A stretch of 64,000 bases of DNA from Actinostola sp. cb2023 (Eukaryota > Cnidaria > Anthozoa > Actiniaria > Actinostolidae). Made by a program: the position numbers and the translations under genes. The notes beneath the pieces were generated by a model. That model was not told the DNA's origin, searched no databases, and was given only the letters and a program-made list of their open reading frames with translations. The stretch covers positions 410,001 through 474,000 of the forward strand of contig JAUJYZ010000408.1 of NCBI GenBank assembly GCA_033675265.1. Direction: 5' to 3'. Below, one piece after another: positions 39,259 to 43,332 of the stretch. Positions within the stretch are counted from its first letter, which is position 1. Each line of letters opens with the position of its first letter.

Positions 39259-39421
39259 CGCTCAACAGCAGCAGCACTAGTAGTAGTAAGCTTATAGCGC
39301 CGCATCAACAAGCTTTTATAGTTACAAAAAGTTATTAATATTTTACTATACCTTGTAATTTCGCCACATTTTCTTGTTTGATACTGAGTTTCTGATGATG
39401 TATTTTATTTGGTTTCTTCAT
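440..39421 (-). CDS. THADA: THADA (tRNA 2'-O-methyltransferase regulator), spliced, 3' end off window
   Basis: THADA/Trm732 proteins are large helical-repeat cytoplasmic proteins that partner the FTSJ1/Trm7 methyltransferase for 2'-O-methylation of residue 32 in the tRNA anticodon loop. Minus-strand exons, 5' to 3': 39421-39352, 38115-38018, 37372-37248, 24711-24545, 23677-23653, 23572-23501, 22963-22773, 22207-22137, 21841-21736, 21628-21537, 13740-13675, 13347-13230, 13132-13063, 12235-12045, 10758-10675, 10017-9942, 9562-9456, 8716-8561, 7807-7681, 7110-6960, 6367-6028, 4834-4018, 3458-3367, 1341-1252, 568-440. All have AG/GT borders, and codon phase agrees across every junction except 21537 to 13740, where an exon of about 60 nt is missing from my model. 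Similarity to vertebrate THADA runs colinearly through the whole model. The open end at 440 (phase 2) shows that roughly the last quarter of the protein lies to the left. Two donors (GTGGGC at 3366, GTCTGT at 8560) are weak but are required by the homology. Confidence 0.93.
895..1066. mobile_element. Palindromic element, GGGCTTCCTGTGG family
   Basis: Two inverted arms of about 60 bp (895-953 and 1008-1066) begin GCAGGCAACTCTTTATT and reach GGGCTTCCTGTGGC. A 50-bp spacer separates them. A related copy with the same GCAGGCAAC start lies at 10148. Confidence 0.75.
1530..2690. repeat. 52-bp minisatellite, about 22 copies
   Basis: The unit is CCAACTACCCAACTAATATA followed by CATACATACATATATCCCTA and a short TCCAACTAATAC stretch, with a period of exactly 52 bp. 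Units differ by a few substitutions (CCC to CAT, AACT to AATT). It lies in the THADA intron between exons 23 and 24. Confidence 0.97.
2766..3186. repeat. 58-bp minisatellite, about 7 copies
   Basis: The unit begins AATGTGGCTCTAGATGCACT and ends ATGATGGTGTTTAG. The period is 58 bp, with near-identical copies and a shortened first one. It is unrelated to the 58-bp repeat at 19.9 kb and sits in the same THADA intron as the 52-bp array. Confidence 0.96.
3774..3798 (+). repeat. Oligo-G tract, 25 nt
   Basis: An uninterrupted run of 25 G in a THADA intron, preceded by a weak tRNA-like stretch (GGTTCAGTGATTAGAGC at 3704-3720). Confidence 0.95.
4911..5050. repeat. 17-bp tandem repeat next to a MITE-like terminus
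   Basis: Units ACCTCGCTAAGCCGAAC (variants with CTGAAC or GGGTC) are repeated about eight times, directly after TACAGTGAACTCTCGGAC. That start resembles the TACAGT ends of the element beginning at 5104. No matching right end was seen. Confidence 0.8.
5104..5824. mobile_element. TACAGTCAAACCTC MITE with an amplified 17-bp interior
   Basis: Ends TACAGTCAAACCTCTTC (5104) and its inverted partner ending GAGGTTTAACTGTA (5824) enclose about 35 copies of CCTCACTACAACGACCA. A compact 175-bp relative without amplification lies at 37818-37992. TA at both termini fits a Tc1/mariner-type TA insertion. The long open frame through it is a by-product of the repeat. It lies in the THADA intron between exons 21 and 22. 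Confidence 0.85.
6432..6570 (+). repeat. Dispersed repeat, copy 1
   Basis: About 140 bp beginning TTGCTGGTTTACAATCGATC and including AGAGGCCATGTTGGTGGT and ATGGCCGCCATGACGTCAC. It is repeated in direct orientation at 7541. Both copies flank THADA exon 20. Confidence 0.8.
7222..7396. mobile_element. Nested GGGCTTCCTGTGGTA palindromes
   Basis: The order is GGGCTTCCTGTGGTA (7224), GGGCTCCCTGTGGTACA (7260), TACCACAGGGAGCCC (7338) and TACCACAGGAAGCCC (7380). That is an inner inverted pair inside an outer one, apparently one family member inserted into another. Confidence 0.75.
7541..7676 (+). repeat. Dispersed repeat, copy 2
   Basis: Direct repeat of 6432-6570 with roughly 85% identity, ending at the same ATGGCCGCCATGACGTCAC block just before THADA exon 19. 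No terminal inverted repeat was identified. Confidence 0.8.
8080..8482. repeat. GTGGTGATGATGACAATG microsatellite
   Basis: Degenerate GGT/GAT triplets with a recurrent GATGACAATGGTGGTGGT unit. The open frames on both strands are composition artefacts. It lies between THADA exons 18 and 19. Confidence 0.9.
8561..13740 (-). CDS. THADA: THADA exons 11-18 (central helical-repeat part)
   Basis: The exons encode, in order, LKEPFSCLTAFKVLTLWAEQ (13740-13675), LLSFVWDHWDHPIE (13347-13230), IVRYQTKAIFEHVV (13132-13063), LLEVGWHRRGIYGPLCCL (12235-12045), DFVNVISRTHKQEILVAG (10758-10675), TLSKLLKCHPKSLQFIVSNL (10017-9942), DWLKKALCHIEEQ (9562-9456) and LNNQSPSFRQQ (8716-8561). The WDHP, GWHRRGIY and LSKLL..PKSLQ stretches match vertebrate THADA with the same spacing. 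Phases agree at all seven junctions. Between these exons lie a hAT-like element (12491-12914) and copies of the GGGCTTCCTGTGG palindrome family. Confidence 0.9.
8985..9015 (+). repeat. Oligo-G tract, 31 nt
   Basis: An uninterrupted run of 31 G. An 11-nt C run follows at 9076-9086, so a fold-back is possible. Confidence 0.95.
9270..9345 (-). repeat. tRNA-derived (SINE-like) fragment
   Basis: On the minus strand TGGTCGAGTGGTTTGAG (A box) is followed, about 40 nt later, by GGTTCAATTCC (B box). The acceptor stem does not pair, so this is a tRNA-derived repeat and not a gene. Confidence 0.5.
10148..10252. mobile_element. GGGCTTCCTGTGG-family element with inner hairpin
   Basis: It starts GCAGGCAACCACTTTTTATT and continues TTGGTCTACCTGTGGCA, then an inner inverted pair AGGAGGACTAG / CTAGTCCTTCTC, and ends ACACCGGAAGCCCA. 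Only one arm is long; the other is eroded. Confidence 0.6.
11332..11519. mobile_element. MITE family A, complete copy
   Basis: Terminal inverted repeats AGTCGTTTTCGTATGAGTGG (left) and CCACTCATGCGAAAATGACT type (right) bound 188 bp. The interior holds two CAACCAATCA boxes and TACGGTACGG-like segments shared with 1-160. Confidence 0.82.
11814..11972. mobile_element. Inverted-repeat element, about 50-bp arms
   Basis: The left arm TTCGATACCTGCTCTACTTG ... GCGAGGCTCC pairs with the right arm GGAGCCTCGC ... ATATATCGAA. The element is non-coding and lies in the THADA intron between exons 14 and 15. Confidence 0.7.
12491..12914. mobile_element. hAT-like non-autonomous element with ACCGCA sub-repeats
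   Basis: Ends AGGAGGACATGGGGGG and CCCCCATGTCCCCCTC are inverted and flanked by a duplicated GCCAAAG (12484-12490, 12915-12921). Both subterminal regions are packed with CACCGCA / AATACCGCA motifs, the arrangement expected of transposase-binding subterminal repeats. No transposase is encoded. Confidence 0.85.
13425..13527. mobile_element. GGGCTTCCTGTGG-family hairpin, degenerate
   Basis: TTGGGATACCTGTGC (13425) pairs with ACACAGGAACCCCA (13514). Inside, AGAGGAGACTGG / CCAGTCTCTCCTCT forms a second hairpin. Confidence 0.6.
13828..13900. mobile_element. GGGCTTCCTGTGG-family hairpin
   Basis: ATGGGTTTCCTGTGGTA and GCCACAGGAAGCCCA enclose AGGAGAGGGACTGGGA. Confidence 0.6.
13995..14330 (-). repeat. 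Dispersed repeat (copy in reverse)
   Basis: The reverse complement shares AACCTTCTGTTGCAATTA, CATGTTTCCCTGTCAGCTTA, TCACAATTACAGG and the TTTTGGGAGACT block with 19110-19500. It is non-coding. Confidence 0.65.
14408..16677. mobile_element. Foldback element with ~650-bp inverted arms
   Basis: The left arm (14817-15470 plus the outer tip 14408-14424) and the right arm (16024-16677) are inverted copies. They share GAGTGGATGCCAGTAAGGAT, AAATTTCCAGTTTTTAAAAA and TTGGGAATTCAATGTAGCAT. The 553-bp loop (15471-16023) is unique. Short open frames occur in the arms and loop, but I recognise no transposase. The left tip is split by a later insertion at 14425-14816. Confidence 0.85.
14425..14816. mobile_element. 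Insertion with ATTAA/TTAA duplication inside the foldback arm
   Basis: The uninterrupted right arm reads, in reverse, CTCAAACTCATTAAGAGTGG. The left arm has CTCATTAA, then about 392 extra bases, then ATTAAGAGTGG. The duplicated ATTAA (or TTAA) marks the target. A decayed tRNA-like segment (TAGTCTAATGGATAAG at 14563, GATTCAACTC at 14608) lies inside. TTAA would fit a piggyBac-type target, but the ends are not clearly inverted. Confidence 0.65.
16693..16972. mobile_element. 280-bp MITE, ~30-bp inverted ends
   Basis: Ends AATAGGCCCTTTGCAG and CTGCAAAGGGCCTATT, with further pairing TTACAGTCACATG / CACGTGATTGTAA. The interior is non-coding. Confidence 0.85.
17690..18095. repeat. Degenerate CATGTCCCTG repeats
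   Basis: TGTCCCTGCTACATGTCCC and GCGACACGTCCCTG motifs recur many times between 17880 and 18095. Inverted partners (ACGTGTAGCGGGA, GTAGCAGGAAC) lie at 17690-17815. It looks like subterminal repeats of a decayed DNA transposon. Confidence 0.55.
18105..18285. mobile_element. 181-bp MITE
   Basis: Ends GGCCGGTCCACGCGTAT and ATACGTGTGGACTGGGCC are inverted with one indel. The interior is A/T-rich and non-coding. Confidence 0.7.
18793..19006. mobile_element. CAGGGTAG MITE (214 bp) with TGAAAA duplication
   Basis: It starts CAGGGTAGCAAAGGGGTTAC and ends ACTACCCTG, flanked by TGAAAA on both sides (18787-18792, 19007-19012). The interior is built from CGTGAaTCCGTGA-type motifs. A 1.2-kb relative is at 52494-53689. 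CAG-type ends and motif-rich subtermini suggest hAT. Confidence 0.8.
19110..19510 (+). repeat. Dispersed repeat, forward copy
   Basis: Matches 13995-14330 in opposite orientation and starts with CCTTCTGTTGCAATTA. A second CTTCTGTTGCAATT at 19509 begins a further partial unit that leads into the 58-bp array. Confidence 0.6.
19858..20755. repeat. 58-bp minisatellite, about 15 copies
   Basis: The unit begins ACAGTACATGTATGATATAG and continues TCATATGTGTTCTATCAG and TACAAGGTACATTTAGATGT, with a period of 58 bp and almost identical copies. Degenerate ancestors of the unit are visible at 19575-19660. Confidence 0.95.
20768..21150 (-). mobile_element. tRNA-derived SINE
   Basis: Read on the minus strand it has GGTTGGCTCAGTTGGTTGAG (A box), GGTTCGAGTCC (B box), and a body with ACGTAAAAGAATCCACACCA. 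It ends AATAAAGTTGTTATTATT. A likely target duplication is TGCCAGTT / GGCCAGTT. The tail CAACTTTATTT recurs after other microsatellites at about 703 and 62428. Confidence 0.85.
21355..21497. mobile_element. GTGCAAGAACAG MITE, copy 1
   Basis: Inverted ends TGAAGGCATCCATGCTAGAA and TTCTTGCATGGACTCCTTCA. The interior has AAGTGATCTCTGACCAAACA and AAGTCACTAC. Confidence 0.78.
21537..24711 (-). CDS. THADA: THADA exons 4-10, including a 25-nt microexon
   Basis: Exon 4 (24711-24545) ends with DLVSSLMENFKLG, matching vertebrate ISSCMENFNLG. A 25-nt microexon (23677-23653) and exon 6 (23572-23501) give GHRNKWTTSFLDVYLTVL. This is the only combination I found that keeps phase into exon 7 (22963-22773, MNNCLAATKIIIAVIQKS). 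Exon 8 (22207-22137) reads CQTASGMALCLI and exon 9 (21841-21736) ILETVFPHCKIIQALAQQ. Exon 10 (21628-21537) reads SFAHLCLCHGVLTMVP; its acceptor was placed at 21628 because the nearer AG breaks the frame. A 24-bp minisatellite lies 12 bp upstream (5') of the microexon acceptor, and three copies of one MITE family sit in these introns. Confidence 0.85.
23349..23486. mobile_element. GTGCAAGAACAG MITE, copy 2
   Basis: Ends AATAGGGCTCTGTGCAAGAA and TTCTTGCAGGGACCCCTTTC, homologous to the copies at 21355 and 24262. It abuts THADA exon 6. Confidence 0.78.
23690..24056. repeat. 24-bp minisatellite, about 15 copies
   Basis: Unit AAAGGGTGTGGCAGYGGGTA plus CATT, with three units carrying GTGTCAGCGGAT. 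All frames are open because 24 is divisible by three. It begins 12 bp upstream of the AG acceptor of the THADA microexon. Confidence 0.95.
24262..24404. mobile_element. GTGCAAGAACAG MITE, copy 3
   Basis: Ends AAAGGGTTCCGTGCAAGAAC and GTTCTTGCACTGACTCTTTC. It is the best-preserved copy, with AAGTTATCACTGACCAAACA inside. Confidence 0.78.
25126..26210. mobile_element. Nested element with CCCGGGGTA ends and ATCGAT repeats
   Basis: Ends CCCGGGGTATCCAATCGATG and CATCGATTGGATTACCCCGG are inverted, with flanks ATAAAC / ATAAAT. The subtermini are dense in CAATCGATATCAATCGAT motifs. A minus-strand open frame (25473-25742, 89 codons) has no recognised similarity. Confidence 0.82.
25820..26129. mobile_element. 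Innermost nested MITE with CAATTA duplication
   Basis: CCCTATATCACTATGACGTC and ACGTCATAATGGTATAGGG are inverted ends. CAATTA flanks both sides (25814-25819, 26130-26135). Confidence 0.85.
26375..26792. mobile_element. GGGGACTGGGA MITE, copy 1
   Basis: Ends TAGCCATTACCTAAACGAG and CTCGTTTAGGTAATGGCTA. The subterminal GGGGACTGGGA is inverted on the right. A reverse-orientation homologue is at 54752-55158. Confidence 0.85.
26874..27723. repeat. 46-bp satellite array, segment 1
   Basis: Monomer TTCCACTGTAATACATAATG then ATATACATGTAGTTTTATAT and AGTCTA, with a period of 46 bp and about 18 copies. Two monomers between about 27097 and 27190 are inverted, giving palindromic junctions TTATATTATATAA and AATAGACTATTAGTCTATT. 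Confidence 0.97.
27724..29116. mobile_element. 1.39-kb TIR element with 9-bp target duplication (MULE-like)
   Basis: Ends AACAGGAGGGA and TCCCTCCTGTT are inverted and flanked by a perfect CTGTTATAC (27715-27723 and 29117-29125) taken from a satellite monomer. A second inverted block GCGCATGCG / GCGCATGC lies just inside. No open frame over 70 codons and no transposase are present. A 9-bp duplication is typical of Mutator-like elements. Confidence 0.88.
29117..31369. repeat. 46-bp satellite array, segment 2, with higher-order repeat
   Basis: About 49 monomers. Marker variants (GTAAGACATAATG at 30093 and 30511, GTATTTACATAATG at 30327 and 30742, GATATAAGTCATG at 30243 and 30659) recur at about 415 bp, i.e. 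nine monomers. Confidence 0.96.
31372..31892 (+). repeat. 65-bp tandem leader of the recombinase retrotransposon
   Basis: Eight units with GTTGAGGCCAGCGGTTGCCT, ATTATTATTA, and AACCTGAGGTTGTTGGAATA. Spacing is 65 bp (69 in units with an extra AAAT). It lies just before the gag-like frame. Confidence 0.92.
32111..33232 (+). CDS. Gag-like protein of the DIRS/Ngaro element
   Basis: About 373 codons from the ATG at 32111 (MSRRVSTRLRRPS). The frame is open further upstream into the tandem leader, but this start gives a basic N-terminus typical of such proteins. A C-terminal cysteine/histidine cluster, CWRYHKGMKCDGCKYSHSC followed by CPLCEKSHQMINC (about residues 317-350), looks like a nucleic-acid-binding zinc knuckle. 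The middle (about residues 150-300) is well folded-looking but has no motif I can name. It probably packages element RNA; this is inferred from position and the zinc cluster. It ends 54 bp before the second part of the polymerase frame. Confidence 0.75.
33195..34296 (+). pseudogene. Reverse transcriptase-RNase H, internally deleted and frame-disrupted
   Basis: The start of the polymerase domain (VNRLEFLLIGYESQ, EGFKFGFPL) is in one frame at 33225-33320. The continuation from 33365 (LLDDFLII, the catalytic xDD box, then TLTFAGVELDT) is in another. The intervening fingers/palm segment with the first catalytic aspartate is missing. The RNase H domain is complete: FTDASGALGYGAVFG, ILEFYPIVLSL, FFTDNESLVYVI and GIKNNLADALSR supply the four acidic residues. 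The reverse transcriptase of this copy cannot function. Confidence 0.85.
34308..35357 (+). CDS. Tyrosine recombinase of the DIRS/Ngaro element
   Basis: The frame overlaps nothing and starts 12 bp after the RNase H stop. An N-terminal core-binding domain (about residues 1-110, with YASSTVNTYVSALGYYHR) precedes the catalytic domain. Visible catalytic signatures are FLRIGEITG (first Arg, near residue 143), GHSFRIGAATYAA (His-x-x-Arg, near 262) and MGRWKSDAFKKKY (Trp/Gly and the candidate Tyr, near 290). The usual end of this motif in the family is AFKKY followed by an Ile-Arg strand. Here a 9-A run (35179-35187) changes the spacing and sends the C-terminus out of frame, so activity is doubtful. 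The last 50 or so residues are probably not native. Confidence 0.85.
   Translation: MSASLQKSSLPTYRRAWKLLEQFHLSIFVDSNFSLPIMPTTLALFIAYLFDHKYASSTVNTYVSALGYYHRLAGLSDPTKTFYVIEMLKGYGKKSHKVDSRIPITLPILVRIMQAGDIICISPYRSLMFRAMCSLAFFAFLRIGEITGSSKTQSTSNAVLNLSQVSRQSAENGYVLSMKVTFLDFKHHYNQNNVSIVVTRQSKACPVQALLNYVSVRGTTNGPLFVNQDGSLVLRSEFTNMLSSALRICDLDPNRYKGHSFRIGAATYAAEQGFSDAKIRYMGRWKSDAFKKKYKDIFLELSYINVHVRGFSVMSCRCCITSSFSYFSKLSVYTMYVATCRCSSFYNFS
35444..35675 (+). repeat. Split direct repeat B1
   Basis: Begins GCGGTTTATGGCCCTCACCT and ends AGATTGGGGCATAAATG. Virtually identical to 35908-36132. Confidence 0.92.
35908..36132 (+). repeat. Split direct repeat B2 (right end of element)
   Basis: Second copy of the 225-bp repeat. 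Its last bases GGGCATAAAT abut the satellite sequence GTAGTTTTATA. Confidence 0.92.
36133..36680. repeat. 46-bp satellite array, segment 3
   Basis: About 12 monomers of the same 46-bp satellite, continuing the array after the retrotransposon insertion and less regular near 36290 and 36520. Confidence 0.95.
37248..39421 (-). CDS. THADA: THADA exons 1-3 (N-terminus)
   Basis: Exon 1 (39421-39352) starts at an ATG that opens MKKPNKIHHQKLSIKQ and ends in phase 1. Exon 2 (38115-38018) supplies SPFALLLACLHEDDSLKQ. Exon 3 (37372-37248) contains VDYKNPARRTLA, which aligns with the vertebrate motif LKNPLKKVLAS. Exon 3 joins directly in phase to exon 4, 12.5 kb away, restoring LASLFDNLPES. The ATG was chosen because the upstream sequence in frame is a short leader preceded by a possible splice acceptor. 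Introns 1 and 2 contain several MITEs and oligo-G tracts, listed separately. Confidence 0.88.
37470..37635. mobile_element. Near-perfect palindromic MITE, ~75-bp arms
   Basis: CTCACTTTCATGCAGACCTC ... ACCAATC is inverted as GATTGGT ... GAGGTCTGCATGAAAGTGAG with a short spacer (AGCAAATTTGTAAGACAA region). It lies in THADA intron 2. Confidence 0.85.
37818..37992. mobile_element. Compact TACAGTTGAACCTC MITE
   Basis: Ends TACAGTTGAACCTC and GGTTTGACTGTA, with interior GGCCACCTCC and CCTCCCTACAAACGGCCAC. It is the unamplified relative of 5104-5824. Confidence 0.82.
38236..38480. mobile_element. 245-bp MITE with TA duplication (Tc1/mariner-like)
   Basis: CTACCGAAATCACTCGACTG (left) and its inverse ending ATTTCGGTAG (right) share about 60 bp including GTTAGCACCGCCAAAATAAC. 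It is flanked by TA on both sides. Confidence 0.88.
38656..38680 (+). repeat. Oligo-G tract, 25 nt
   Basis: Uninterrupted run of 25 G, 23 nt left of the 38704 MITE. Confidence 0.95.
38704..39059. mobile_element. CAGACCTGCCAAC MITE with CAATTG duplication
   Basis: Inverted ends CAGACCTGCCAA and TTGGCAGGTCTG flanked by CAATTG (38698-38703, 39060-39065). The interior has repeated CTCCCGGTTT motifs and a 17-nt G run (38929-38945). CAG-type ends suggest hAT. Confidence 0.82.
39065..39107 (+). repeat. Oligo-G tract, 43 nt
   Basis: The longest homopolymer in the window. It starts inside the right target duplication of the 38704 MITE. Confidence 0.95.
39185..39280. repeat. CAA/CAG microsatellite
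   Basis: CAGCAACAGCTACAGCAACA followed by a pure ACA run and CAGCAGCAG. Located in THADA intron 1. Confidence 0.9.
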
Positions 39422-39896
39422 TGTCTCTGTAGAACGTTGTCCACAATATACAATACATCAGGAAAGAAGAGCAAGTACGGTATTCTCGTCCGCCATTTTG
39501 AATCCACGTGCAAGAACTCTGAGCCCGCAGTGTCAAGTCAGTGGTACATTTATTAGTTTTATTTTATTTTTTATTTTTGAGTAATTTTGAAAAACAAGAG
39601 AAATTTTAAACAAATAGTTAAATAACATTAATGGTTTTAAAAGGAATACAATGTACATTATGTATGGTGTAAATGAATTATTTTTTTATTGTGGACCGTG
39701 CGCGCAAAGCATACTGGGATTTGTTTCTGAACTATCAACCGGTGCATGAACTAAAACAGATCGCGGTTGAGTTATTTCTCGTTTTCTATCGTAGAAGCCC
39801 ATCATCGTGACACCTCTATAACCTTTGAACATTCTCCAAAGGTAAAGATCAAAAACACCGTTCAAAATAGTGGTTAAACTATTTTTCTGTCCAAGT
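39422..39896. promoter_or_regulatory. Divergent promoter interval, THADA / TMEM229B-like
   Basis: This 475-bp interval separates two start codons on opposite strands. On the THADA side the leader contains CAAAATGGCGG (39490-39500 on the minus strand), a good match to the YY1 core that is common at animal housekeeping start sites. The ATG inside it opens a 12-codon upstream reading frame (39496-39458) that ends before the THADA ATG. Near 39697-39722 is GCGCGCAAAGCATACTGGGA, a GC-rich patch suitable for a core promoter. No TATA box stands out. Use as a bidirectional promoter is inferred from the geometry. Confidence 0.5.
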
Positions 39897-40424
39897 ATGG
39901 CGAGCAATGGCGAAGTCGTGAAGACGCACAACAAACCCCATGACTTGAATATTAATCGGCAATGTCTACCACTAGCTTCTAGACTTTTCCTGTACGGCTT
40001 AACTGGATTGTTCGCCGAGATCATGTTTACAGCTACATGGTATTTTGTCGACTCGGTAAAGTATCGCCATGGATGGAAGCTCCATGGTTGTTCATCGGTG
40101 TGGTCATTTCCCATCTACGCTATCTCGTCCTATGTGATTGAACTGATGTTTCGCTACTTGGATGGTCGTGTCCCTCTCATTATTCGTGGTATTATCTATC
40201 TTGTGTGGACGTATATGTGGGAGTTCGTGACTGGGCTGATTCTACGTCAGTTCAATGCGTGCCCATGGGATTACACGGATTATACTTACTTCAATGTTAT
40301 GGGGCTCATCACCTTTGACTATGCGCCTTTGTGGTTTTTTGGTTCTCTTCTTCTTGAGATTGTTGTCATCCAGAGCGCTCTTCAGCTGCAGTACCACCCC
40401 GAGCCGCGCTACAAAAAGGATTGA
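39897..40424 (+). CDS. TMEM229B: TMEM229B-like transmembrane protein
   Basis: A single uninterrupted frame encodes about 175 residues, close to the roughly 170 of vertebrate TMEM229B. The ATG at 39897 (MASNGEVV) was chosen because the frame upstream has no other ATG. Four hydrophobic segments are visible: around residues 30-50 (LFLYGLTGLFAEIMFTATWY), 68-88 (SVWSFPIYAISSYVIELMF), 98-120 (IIRGIIYLVWTYMWEFVTG) and 138-165. The block LRQFNACPWDYTDY followed by MGLITFDYAPLWFFGSL is the family signature (PF06541, putative ABC-transporter type IV). The function is not established, and it is presumably an integral membrane protein. It is divergent from THADA and convergent with the XKR gene about 2.9 kb downstream. 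Confidence 0.92.
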   Translation: MASNGEVVKTHNKPHDLNINRQCLPLASRLFLYGLTGLFAEIMFTATWYFVDSVKYRHGWKLHGCSSVWSFPIYAISSYVIELMFRYLDGRVPLIIRGIIYLVWTYMWEFVTGLILRQFNACPWDYTDYTYFNVMGLITFDYAPLWFFGSLLLEIVVIQSALQLQYHPEPRYKKD

Positions 40425-41219
40425 GCTTATGTCTGACTATTATAAATTTAAGAATGATTTTAAAGACGGTCATTATCAAAGTAAGTCTACTAGTTGTATT
40501 AAAAAAATAGCCAATATAGCTTCCCCCAGAAGAAATTTATAAGGATGCAAACACCAAACTTCAAGGAATGCATGTATAAGCTAGCTTACATAGAATTCAT
40601 GAAGAAGTTGTATTTCCTAGAGCTACCATTCACAATGTCTAGGTGGTTTTGTGTTTGGATTCTGGATCATGGAGGCATCTAGCCTAGGAATTCTATTTAA
40701 ACTGTTTGGAATAGTCTTCTAGCATTTTGGGGTTCAAAATGTGATGATTGATTAATGCAATATGGTTATTGGGGTGTTTGAAACATTTAACATACCAACT
40801 GAGAAAATTCAAAATTCAATATTTTAATGAATGCATGTACATGTATAGTTACTCATTTTGAGTGTGAAGCATGTTATTTAATGGTGTTGTTCTTGTCTCT
40901 TCATGATCAGTACTATTGTCATGACAGTGCAGCAAATCTTTAATCAAACAAACATTACTGCCATTTAGATAAGGTGGCAGGGGGGCCCAGTGGCCCAAAA
41001 TTAAATAATTGTATGTTACAAGTTGAACATACAGTTAAATTGTACGTTACAAGCAAAGCATGCATATAGCTAGCTAGTATCTCACTACATCATCCCAGAC
41101 TTTGGAATAGACAGTATCTGCCTTTCAGAAACTCAGAATGCTGGTCTTCTGGCTAAGGAAAAGCATGTATTAATACAATGACAGTCACAAAAACTGTAAC
41201 CAATGAAATATGTATATTA

Positions 41220-41640
41220 TTACCCCAACACATCATCAATTTCAGGTGTGATATTTAGGATAGGTATACAGCATGAATAGAGTGACATCATTACCCCAAC
41301 ACATCATCAATTTCAGGTGTGATATTTAGGATAGTATACAGCATGAATAGAGTGACATCATTACCCCAACACATCATCAATTTCAGGTGTGATATTTAGG
41401 ATAGGTATACAGCATGAATAGAGTGACATCATTACCCCAACACATCATCAATTTCAGGTGTGATATTTAGGATAGGTATACAGCATGAATAGAGTGACAT
41501 CATTACCCCAACACATCATCAATTTCAATTCAGGTGTGATATTTAGGATAGGTATACAGCATGAATAGAGTGACATCATTACCCCAACACATCATCAATT
41601 TCAGGTGTGATATTTAGGATAGGTACAGCATGAATGGAGT
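41220..41640. repeat. 71-bp minisatellite, about 6 copies
   Basis: Unit TTACCCCAACACATCATCAA ... AGCATGAATAGAGTGACATC with a period of 71 bp. It lies between the TMEM229B-like and XKR genes. Confidence 0.95.
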
Positions 41641-41928
41641 GACATCACAAATGATCTGATACACCATTTGCACAAATCATATGCACATACATTCTAAGCC
41701 TCTTTTGTATGCCTAAAGACAAAATGGGTTTAAAGAGCTCATTGCTTTTAACATGATGTATCTGCATATGCTTTTAACATGATGCTTTTAACATGATGTA
41801 TCTGCATATGATTTGTGCATTCATGCAAAGGATTGAAAAGTGTGCCACTTAATGTAGTACTCCCACATTGATATTGAACTTGCCTAGATTTTGCTATTAA
41901 TTTATTGAAAATGTTTATTACACCACAC

Positions 41929-42095
41929 TATACACCGATTCCGAACAAGGCAACCAATTTGAATAACCATTGTTCTGGACTGACTAGCCTCTCATACAGG
42001 TGAGAATGCTTTTGTGTTTCCACATGAACACGAGGCTAGTCAGTGAAAGAACAATGGTTATTCAAATTGGTCGCCATGTTTGGACTCGGTGTATA
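41929..42095. mobile_element. Palindromic MITE, ~65-bp arms
   Basis: TATACACCGATTCCGAACAA ... GACTAGCCTC inverted as GAGGCTAGTC ... TCGGTGTATA, with a 40-bp spacer. Confidence 0.83.
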
Positions 42096-42549
42096 TTGAT
42101 ATTATATAAGATAAGATATTTGAAATATAAATTTTAATTGTTGGTTAATTTACGGTAGATATTGTAAATTGGGAAATGGTTTTTTTTTACTGTAGTTATT
42201 CAGCAACTACATTTTTAACTTCACTTGATATTTTATCTCCAATATATATTTAACTTTCACATTGCTTTTAGATAAATAAATAATTCATAAGAAACAATAT
42301 TCAATGATTGCTTTGATGTTTCTTGGTTTTGCATTAGAGATATGTTTCCTGATACAATACTATACAACTAGTTTACAACTAAAATCAGCCTCTTTACGGC
42401 ACATCAGATTTGGGCTACCTGTGCCAGGTTAAATGACAGGAGACTTGTACCAAACCAGAAAAGGCAGTTTTAGCTAGGTGCCTATATACAAGTCAGCACT
42501 GTTTCAAAAATAAAACTTTAGTGATGACGTGAATTTAGACATCCTGCCC

Positions 42550-42747
42550 CCTCTCTCCACTCCCCTTGAGGAAATTCTCACTTGATTCAGTATTCAGGGA
42601 GAAAACCTAAAGGGGGGGGGGCACTCCCCTCGAGGAAATTCTCACTTGATTCAGTATTCAGGGAGAAAACCTAAAGGGGGGGGGGGGGACTCCCCTCGAG
42701 GAAATTCTCACTTGATTCAGTAGGAGGGGGGGGGGGGGGGGGGGGGG
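42550..42747. repeat. 61-bp tandem repeat ending in oligo-G
   Basis: Three units of CTCGAGGAAATTCTCACTTG ATTCAG plus a GGGAGAAAACCTAAAG stretch, each followed by a G run of 10, 13 or 22 nt. Confidence 0.88.
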
Positions 42748-43332
42748 TAGGATACTGTTGTTAACAAAGGTTGTTAAGCTTACTATAAGAAGCTGGTGTT
42801 GTAACAGGAAACTTTGTCATAACCCATTTGTACAATTCAACTAATCCTTTCTTTGAAAAGAGTATAGCACTGGCCCATGGCAACCCCCTGCCCTCCACTC
42901 CCCTAATAAAATAACAACAACAACAAGTAATAATGAATATTGAATAATAGGGTAATGTTGATGCAAGTTAAAGGTATCCTACTCGGCCCCACCCGAGGTG
43001 ACACGCAGCTGCTTAGAAGAGCTGTTGTGATTGGATAATACAAACTACATTTATCTACTAATAATTGTCTACTCGTTCTATTGTTTTGTTTGTATTGTTT
43101 TACTCTAATAGTGTTGACCCAATTGACATAGATCTTGTAAGAGCTGCAGGCCTGCATGCATCCCACCCCCACCCCTCTTTCTCCCGGCCTCCATCCAGAT
43201 TCCAAATGAAATGTTTTCATTGGTGTACTATGGAGTGCAGTGGAAAACCTTGGAACTTCCTGTAGTAGCAGTGTCGTGTGCTTATTCAGTCAAAGAGCTA
43301 GGTAATTCCCTAATTTGTGTGGAAAGTTTAGC

